Source: CAJQGY01 sp964417685 (GTDB lineage Bacteria; Pseudomonadota; Gammaproteobacteria; Magnimaribacterales; D2472). Taken from it: a DNA stretch of 9,398 nt. Location of the stretch: NCBI GenBank assembly GCA_964417685.1, contig CAYQIT010000026.1:1-9398 (forward strand), read 5' to 3'. Both the position numbers and the translations under genes were made by a program. Below, piece after piece: positions 4,985 through 9,398 of this stretch; the first letter of the stretch is position 1, and the number at the start of each line of letters is the position of its first letter. The notes beneath the pieces were generated by a model. The model was not told the DNA's origin. It saw only the letters and a program-made list of their open reading frames with translations, and ran no database searches.

Positions 4985-6127
4985 ATGCCATTTAATTTAA
5001 TCAATAAGTTTGCTGGATATATTTTTACACTAACACTTTTTTCAACCTCAGCTCAAGCTGACTGGTTTGATCTAAACATGACAGAGGGAGCGACCGCTAT
5101 TAGTAAGGAAGTTTTTGATTTGCACATGTTAATTTTCTGGATATGTGTGGCAATCGGAGTGGTTGTATTCAGCGTAATGTTTTATTCAATGTTTGCTCAT
5201 ACAAAGAAAAAGAATCCTGTGGCTGCAACTTTTCATGAGAACACTAAAGTTGAAATAGCATGGACGGTTATTCCTTTTCTAATTTTAATTGCAATGGCAG
5301 TGCCAGCATCTAAAACACTTACAAAGATGTATGACGATACTGCTGGAGATGTAAATATTCAAGTAACTGGTTATCAGTGGAAATGGCAGTACAGATACCT
5401 AGAAGATGGAGTTAGCTTCTTCTCGAATCTCTCAACGGATATGGATGAAATTTATAATCTTGTTCCAAAAGGAGAGAACTATCTCGAAGAAGTTGATGAG
5501 GCTTTAGTAATACCTGTTGGTAAAAAAGTTAGGTTTTTAATCACAGCAAATGACGTGATCCATTCTTGGTGGGTGCCAGCATTTGCAATTAAACAGGATG
5601 CTATTCCTGGATTTGTGAATACTGCCTGGACAACAGTAGACAAGCCAGGGATTTACAGAGGTAAATGTACAGAGCTTTGTGGAAAAAATCATGGCTTTAT
5701 GCCGATTGTTGTAAAGGTTGTTGAGCAAGATGAATACGATGCATGGATTAATGACAAGAAAGAGGAGGCTTTTAAATTAGCTGAGCTTACTGAAAAGGAA
5801 TGGACAACGGCTGAGCTTGTTGAAAGAGGAGAAGGAGTATACGCAACAAATTGTGTTGCATGCCACCAAACGAATGGCCAGGGAATACCTGGAATTTTTC
5901 CAGCCCTAGCAGGTAGTGACATTGTATTAAATGACAAGCCTAAAAATATTGAAATTCTAATGGAAGGTGTTCAGGGCGCTGCTATGAACTCATTTGATTA
6001 TTTATCAGAAGTAGAGCTAGCAGCAGTAATTACATACACAAGACAATCATGGGGAAATGCTGAAAACGGCGACGGAGAAATTGTTACCCCTAAAGATATA
6101 GTTGATTACAAGAAACCAAAAATTTAA
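4985..6127 (+). CDS. coxB: Cytochrome c oxidase subunit II with fused C-terminal cytochrome c domain
   Basis: CoxB carries the CuA centre that passes electrons to heme a in CoxA; here a heme c domain is fused behind it. From the ATG at 4985 the protein has 380 residues. It has a signal peptide (basic-hydrophobic stretch ending SAQA, cleavage near 25/26) and two membrane helices at about 48-71 and 92-109. The aromatic strip YQWKWQY is at 130-136. The CuA ligands in the periplasmic cupredoxin domain are H193, C228, E230, C232, H236 and M239. A CVACH heme c site follows at 290-294, with M334 in GAAMNSF as likely axial ligand. Such fusions occur in Pseudomonas-type gammaproteobacterial oxidases. 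The reading frame extends to an ATG at 4940 (395 residues). I prefer 4985 because of the AGGA site, the TATAAT just upstream and the normal signal-peptide start. It leads the coxB-coxA-ctaG-coxC operon. Confidence 0.96.
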   Translation: MPFNLINKFAGYIFTLTLFSTSAQADWFDLNMTEGATAISKEVFDLHMLIFWICVAIGVVVFSVMFYSMFAHTKKKNPVAATFHENTKVEIAWTVIPFLILIAMAVPASKTLTKMYDDTAGDVNIQVTGYQWKWQYRYLEDGVSFFSNLSTDMDEIYNLVPKGENYLEEVDEALVIPVGKKVRFLITANDVIHSWWVPAFAIKQDAIPGFVNTAWTTVDKPGIYRGKCTELCGKNHGFMPIVVKVVEQDEYDAWINDKKEEAFKLAELTEKEWTTAELVERGEGVYATNCVACHQTNGQGIPGIFPALAGSDIVLNDKPKNIEILMEGVQGAAMNSFDYLSEVELAAVITYTRQSWGNAENGDGEIVTPKDIVDYKKPKI

Positions 6128-6142
6128 ACAGGAAAGATAAAT

Positions 6143-7726
6143 ATGAGCGCAGTTATTGAAAATCATCACGACGATCATCATCACGGTCCTGCTAAAGGCC
6201 TAAGCAGATGGTTATATACAACCAACCATAAAGACATTGGTACTTTATACTTATGGTTCTCTTTTGCTATGTTCCTTATAGGTGGAGCAATGGCCATGAT
6301 CATAAGGGCTGAGTTATTTCAGCCAGGAATGCAAATTGTTGAGCCTGAATTTTATAACCAAATGATCACACTTCATGGTTTGATAATGATTTTTGGAGGC
6401 GTTATGCCTGCATTTGTTGGTTTGGCAAACTGGTTGGTTCCAATGATGGTTGGAGCGCCGGATATGGCATTACCTAGGATGAATAATCTTAGTTTTTGGA
6501 TACTTCCTTTTGCATTCTTTATATTATTAGCATCATTATTTATGGAGGGTGGAGCGCCTAATTTTGGTTGGACATTCTACGCACCCCTATCTACAACTTA
6601 TGCACCGCCAAGCGTTACTTTCTTTATTTTTTCAGTTCACATCATGGGAGCATCATCAATCATGGGAGCTATTAATGTAATTGTGACGATCATGAACATG
6701 AGAGCGCCTGGCATGGATCTTATGAAAATGCCTTTATTTGTTTGGTCATGGCTTATCACAGCATATTTGCTTATTGCAGTTATGCCGGTTTTGGCTGGAG
6801 CAGTGACGATGATGTTAATGGATATCCATTTTGGAACCAGTTTCTTTAATGCTGCGGGTGGAGGGGATCCGGTTTTATTTCAACATATCTTTTGGTTCTT
6901 TGGTCATCCAGAGGTCTATATTATGATTCTTCCTGCATTTGGAATTGTCTCTCACATTATTGAAACATTCTCTAGAAAACAACTTTTTGGATATTCTTCA
7001 ATGGTTTGGGCGATGCTATCAATTGCTATACTTTCATTTGTTGTATGGGCTCACCATATGTTTACTGTTGGCATGCCCTTAGCAGCAGAGCTATTCTTCA
7101 TGTGGGCAACAATGTTAATCGCTGTCCCAACCGGAGTTAAAGTTTTTAATTGGATTGCTACCATGTTTAAAGGCTCAATGACATTTGAAACACCTATGTT
7201 ATTTGCATGCGCATTTGTAGTTTTATTTACACTTGGTGGATTCTCAGGCCTTATGCTTGCAATCACTCCTGCAGACTTTCAATATCATGATACGTATTTT
7301 GTTGTAGCTCACTTTCATTATGTCCTGGTGCCTGGTTCAATATTCTCTATTATGGCAGCTGTCTATTACTGGATACCAAAATGGTCAGGCAATATGTATG
7401 ATGAAAGGTTAGGAAAACTTCACTTCTGGCTATCTTTTATTGGCGTTAATGTTACTTTTTTCCCGCAACACTTTATAGGCCTGGCTGGAATGCCAAGAAG
7501 ATATCCTGATTATGCGCTTCAATTCGCTGATTGGAATATGATTTCAACTGTAGGGGCTTTCCTATTTGGAATATCGCAAGTATTTTTCCTCTTCATTGTT
7601 ATTAAGACAGTAATGGGCGGAAAGAAAGCAACTGATCAGGTTTGGGAGGGCGCAAGAGGTTTGGAATGGACCGTTGCATCGCCTGCCCCTTACCATACAT
7701 TTGAAACTCCTCCTAAAGTAGATTAG
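6143..7726 (+). CDS. coxA: Cytochrome c oxidase subunit I (heme-copper oxidase, A type)
   Basis: CoxA is the catalytic membrane subunit that reduces O2 to water at a heme a3-CuB site while pumping protons. The 527-residue protein is highly hydrophobic with about twelve helices. Heme a ligands are H78 and H392, and the heme a3 ligand is H390 in VAHFHYV. CuB ligands are H255, H304 and H305, and Y259 is the tyrosine cross-linked to H255. The GHPEVY motif with E257, D107 in GAPDMALPRMNN (D-channel entry) and K333 in VPTGVKVF (K channel) are all present, so this is a proton-pumping A1-type enzyme. R452 and R451 match the heme-propionate arginines. A His-rich cytoplasmic N-terminus (residues 8-14) is seen in related gammaproteobacterial CoxA. 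AGGA at 6130-6133 is the ribosome site, 9 nt before the ATG. It begins 15 nt after coxB. Confidence 0.99.
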   Translation: MSAVIENHHDDHHHGPAKGLSRWLYTTNHKDIGTLYLWFSFAMFLIGGAMAMIIRAELFQPGMQIVEPEFYNQMITLHGLIMIFGGVMPAFVGLANWLVPMMVGAPDMALPRMNNLSFWILPFAFFILLASLFMEGGAPNFGWTFYAPLSTTYAPPSVTFFIFSVHIMGASSIMGAINVIVTIMNMRAPGMDLMKMPLFVWSWLITAYLLIAVMPVLAGAVTMMLMDIHFGTSFFNAAGGGDPVLFQHIFWFFGHPEVYIMILPAFGIVSHIIETFSRKQLFGYSSMVWAMLSIAILSFVVWAHHMFTVGMPLAAELFFMWATMLIAVPTGVKVFNWIATMFKGSMTFETPMLFACAFVVLFTLGGFSGLMLAITPADFQYHDTYFVVAHFHYVLVPGSIFSIMAAVYYWIPKWSGNMYDERLGKLHFWLSFIGVNVTFFPQHFIGLAGMPRRYPDYALQFADWNMISTVGAFLFGISQVFFLFIVIKTVMGGKKATDQVWEGARGLEWTVASPAPYHTFETPPKVD

Positions 7727-7730
7727 AAAA

Positions 7731-8294
7731 ATGAATTCAAACGGGAAGAAAACAATAAAATTTCTAGGTGCCACAGTGGTAGCTATGTTTTTCTTCTCAT
7801 TTGCTCTTGTCCCTTTATATAATGTTTTCTGCGAGGTAACGGGCATCAATGGAAAAATTTTTCAATCTAATGACTCTGATCAATATACTTCTTTTGAAGG
7901 CAGAGACGTTGCTGTTCAATTTATCTCATCAAATAATGAAAACATGCCTTGGACATTTAAACCATCTGATGAGGTGATGGGAGTTGTTACTGGTAAATAC
8001 TACAACGCAAATTTTTATGTTAAAAACACAACAGCCAAAACCATGACAGCCCAAGCTGTTCCCAGCATTGCCCCATCAAACGCAGCGGCTCATCTAAAGA
8101 AACTAGAATGTTTCTGTTTTGAACAGCAAGAGCTGGCACCAGGAGAAGAAGCTCTTTTACCTGTAAAATTTTTAATTTCAAATGAATTACCAGAAACAAT
8201 ACAAAACGTGATCCTTTCATATACCATTTTTGATATCACTGATTATAATCAAGAAAAATTAGCGCATAACAATATGCAATTGGAGAAAAATTAA
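7731..8294 (+). CDS. ctaG: Cytochrome c oxidase assembly protein CtaG/Cox11 (CuB copper delivery)
   Basis: Cox11/CtaG is a single-helix membrane protein whose periplasmic domain delivers copper to the CuB site of CoxA. The 187-residue protein has an N-terminal helix at about 9-29. The conserved VPLYNVFCEVTG (27-38) follows with C34, then a beta-rich domain containing PSIAPSNAA (111-119) and the copper-binding ECFCF (126-130, C127 and C129). LSYTIFD (162-168) ends the fold. Length and motif order are normal for the family, with all three copper-related cysteines kept. It starts 4 nt after coxA with no strong ribosome site, so it is likely coupled to coxA, and its stop directly abuts the coxC start. 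The small extra membrane-protein genes that some gammaproteobacteria carry between these cox genes are absent. Confidence 0.97.
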   Translation: MNSNGKKTIKFLGATVVAMFFFSFALVPLYNVFCEVTGINGKIFQSNDSDQYTSFEGRDVAVQFISSNNENMPWTFKPSDEVMGVVTGKYYNANFYVKNTTAKTMTAQAVPSIAPSNAAAHLKKLECFCFEQQELAPGEEALLPVKFLISNELPETIQNVILSYTIFDITDYNQEKLAHNNMQLEKN

Positions 8295-9209
8295 ATGAGC
8301 AATCAATCATATTATGTTCCTGACCAAAGTAGACTGCCTATATTTGCAGCATTCTCGCTTTTCCTTTTAGTCATGGGTGCTTCAAGCACTATAAACAACG
8401 TTGGTGTTGAGGGCAGCAATTCAGTCTTCATTTTATATGCAGGTTTTGCAAGTTTATTCGCAACTCTATTCTTTTGGTTTAGAAAGGTAGTTCAAGAACA
8501 TTTAGCTGGGCTTGATAGCGCACAGCTTAAGAAATCATATGTTTATGGCATGGCTTGGTTTATTTTTTCTGAAGTAATGTTTTTTGCTGCTTTCTTTGGA
8601 GCGCTTTTTTATGTCAGAACATTTGCTGTGCCCTGGTTAGCAGGACTTGGAGAAAAAGGAGTCGGTGTTGAGGCTATTGGTCTTTGGGAAGGCTTTGAAG
8701 CTACATGGCCAGTAATGACAACACCTGATGCAGGATCAGAGTACGTTTTAGCAAAGAAAAACATGAGTTTTCCTGGTTGGGGTCATGCACTTGCATGGCT
8801 GCCGTTATGGAACACAATTGTTTTATTATCTTCAAGCGTTACAGTTCATATTGCTCACATAGGCCTCAAGAACAATGACAGAAAGAAATTCAATACTTGG
8901 TTAGGCATAACTGTATTTTTAGCTTTGACTTTTGTTGGCTTGCAAATAGCAGAATATTACGAAGCTTACGCACATTATGGACTCACATTGAATTCAGGAA
9001 TATATGGCTCTACATTTTTTATGTTAACTGGATTTCACGGTTTTCATGTAATGATGGGTGGAGTCATGCTGTCAGTAATGTTGATTAGGTCACTTCGCTA
9101 TAATCATTTTGAACAACATGACCATTTTGGATTTGAAGCAGCATCATGGTACTGGCATTTTGTAGATGTTGTCTGGGTAATGCTATTTTTATTTGTTTAT
9201 ATACTGTAA
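8295..9209 (+). CDS. coxC: Cytochrome c oxidase subunit III
   Basis: Subunit III is a seven-helix membrane protein that stabilises CoxA and keeps proton uptake active. The 304-residue protein shows FSEVMFFAAFF (91-101, conserved E93), a long periplasmic loop at about 112-165 between the third and fourth helices, WNTIVLLSSSVTVH (172-185), FHGFHV (247-252) and ASWYWHFVDVVW (283-294), all typical of the family. The length, with the enlarged loop, fits gammaproteobacterial and alphaproteobacterial forms. The ATG at 8295 follows the ctaG TAA with no gap. GGAG at 8282-8285, within the ctaG end, is a suitable ribosome site 9 nt away. It is the last gene of the operon seen here and converges on the DUF2909 gene with 4 nt between stops. 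Confidence 0.98.
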   Translation: MSNQSYYVPDQSRLPIFAAFSLFLLVMGASSTINNVGVEGSNSVFILYAGFASLFATLFFWFRKVVQEHLAGLDSAQLKKSYVYGMAWFIFSEVMFFAAFFGALFYVRTFAVPWLAGLGEKGVGVEAIGLWEGFEATWPVMTTPDAGSEYVLAKKNMSFPGWGHALAWLPLWNTIVLLSSSVTVHIAHIGLKNNDRKKFNTWLGITVFLALTFVGLQIAEYYEAYAHYGLTLNSGIYGSTFFMLTGFHGFHVMMGGVMLSVMLIRSLRYNHFEQHDHFGFEAASWYWHFVDVVWVMLFLFVYIL

Positions 9210-9212
9210 TTA

Positions 9213-9252
9213 TTTACTGCCATGGCACTGTGTTGCCAAGTTCACCAGTAAA
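9213..9252. terminator. Two-part inverted repeat at the coxC/DUF2909 convergence; possible transcript end
   Basis: TTTACTG (9213-9219) is complementary to CAGTAAA (9246-9252). Inside it TGGCA (9223-9227) is complementary to TGCCA (9234-9238) around a 6-nt loop. The two stems are separated by an internal loop of 3 and 7 nt. It begins 4 nt after the coxC stop and lies in the last codons of the opposing gene. There is no run of T on either strand, so it is not a classical intrinsic terminator. It might protect or end transcripts from both sides. Confidence 0.35.
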
Positions 9253-9398
9253 CAATCCATAGGCAATAAGCAGAACAAGAATAACAGCAAAAGTCACTCT
9301 TGCCCCTAAAGCATATGCGGTTCTTTTGCTCTCTTTTTTACCTTGATCTATTAACAAAAATACTAGACTGGCACCAAGAGAAATTAACAAAAGTACCA
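9214..9398 (-). CDS. DUF2909 family twin-transmembrane protein (5' end at or just beyond the right edge)
   Basis: Reading the minus strand from the window edge gives 61 full codons ending at TAA (9216-9214). The product has two hydrophobic helices, about VLLLISLGASLVFLLI and VTFAVILVLLIAYGLF, joined by a charged loop DQGKKESKRTAYALGAR and ending GELGNTVPWQ. This helix, Lys/Arg loop with an Arg-Thr-Ala-Leu-Arg pattern, helix layout is that of the small DUF2909 membrane proteins found beside coxC in Pseudomonas and relatives. Function is unknown; the constant linkage to cox genes suggests a role with the oxidase or its assembly (inference). Family members are about 65-70 residues, so only a few N-terminal residues should be missing. 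The first visible partial codon ends in TG and could itself be a start. In relatives SURF1 follows nearby. Confidence 0.78.
   Translation of the reverse strand, partial: VLLLISLGASLVFLLIDQGKKESKRTAYALGARVTFAVILVLLIAYGLFTGELGNTVPWQ

Noticed and set aside
5864..6070. The cytochrome c domain of CoxB as a novel fusion
   Set aside because: Subunit II proteins with a C-terminal heme c domain are well known in caa3-type and Pseudomonas aa3 oxidases.
6164..6187. The His-rich stretch at the CoxA N-terminus as a special metal-binding addition
   Set aside because: Similar His-rich N-termini are ordinary in gammaproteobacterial CoxA, so it is not a distinguishing feature.
7562..7849. A 95-codon minus-strand frame across the coxA-ctaG junction
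   Set aside because: It is antisense to two well-supported genes and contains no recognisable motif or ribosome site.

Overview
The window is about 9.4 kb of AT-rich, tightly packed bacterial chromosome containing only housekeeping and respiratory genes. The gene families and their order point to a gammaproteobacterium. From memory, trkA-(rsmB)-fmt-def followed by purE-tsaC-hemF-aroE is the arrangement around this locus in Vibrio and Pseudomonas. The cox cluster, with a cytochrome-c-tailed CoxB and a DUF2909 gene after CoxIII, also matches Pseudomonas-type gammaproteobacteria. Low GC, minimal spacers and several genes missing from the ancestral order suggest a streamlined, probably marine lineage such as SAR86. 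That placement is inference and was not tested by any search.

Layout. The first 1.8 kb is on the minus strand: def, then fmt, then the 5' end of trkA, which runs off the left edge. An 87-bp divergent spacer (1781-1867) separates def from a plus-strand run, purE, tsaC, hemF, aroE and a small YheV-like zinc-ribbon gene (1868-4844). These five genes abut or overlap by 8 bp or less, so they probably form one transcript. A 140-bp spacer (4845-4984) with promoter-like sequence precedes coxB-coxA-ctaG-coxC (4985-9209), a complete aerobic cytochrome c oxidase core with one assembly factor. A minus-strand DUF2909 membrane-protein gene converges on coxC, with 4 nt between the stop codons, and runs to the right edge.

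How the genes work together. Def and Fmt remove and add the formyl group of translation initiation, and TsaC starts synthesis of the t6A tRNA modification. PurE and AroE serve purine and aromatic biosynthesis. HemF is the oxygen-dependent step of heme synthesis, and the oxidase encoded next door uses heme (as heme a and heme c). CtaG delivers the copper of the CuB site in CoxA. No stretch without a gene exceeds 300 bp. I saw no tRNA, rRNA, mobile element or CRISPR array.

I found no evidence for a new biological system. The observations worth checking are modest: gene loss in a conserved order, an unusual PurE motif set, a symmetric -10 element shared by two divergent operons, short repeats in spacers, and a start-site correction for coxB.
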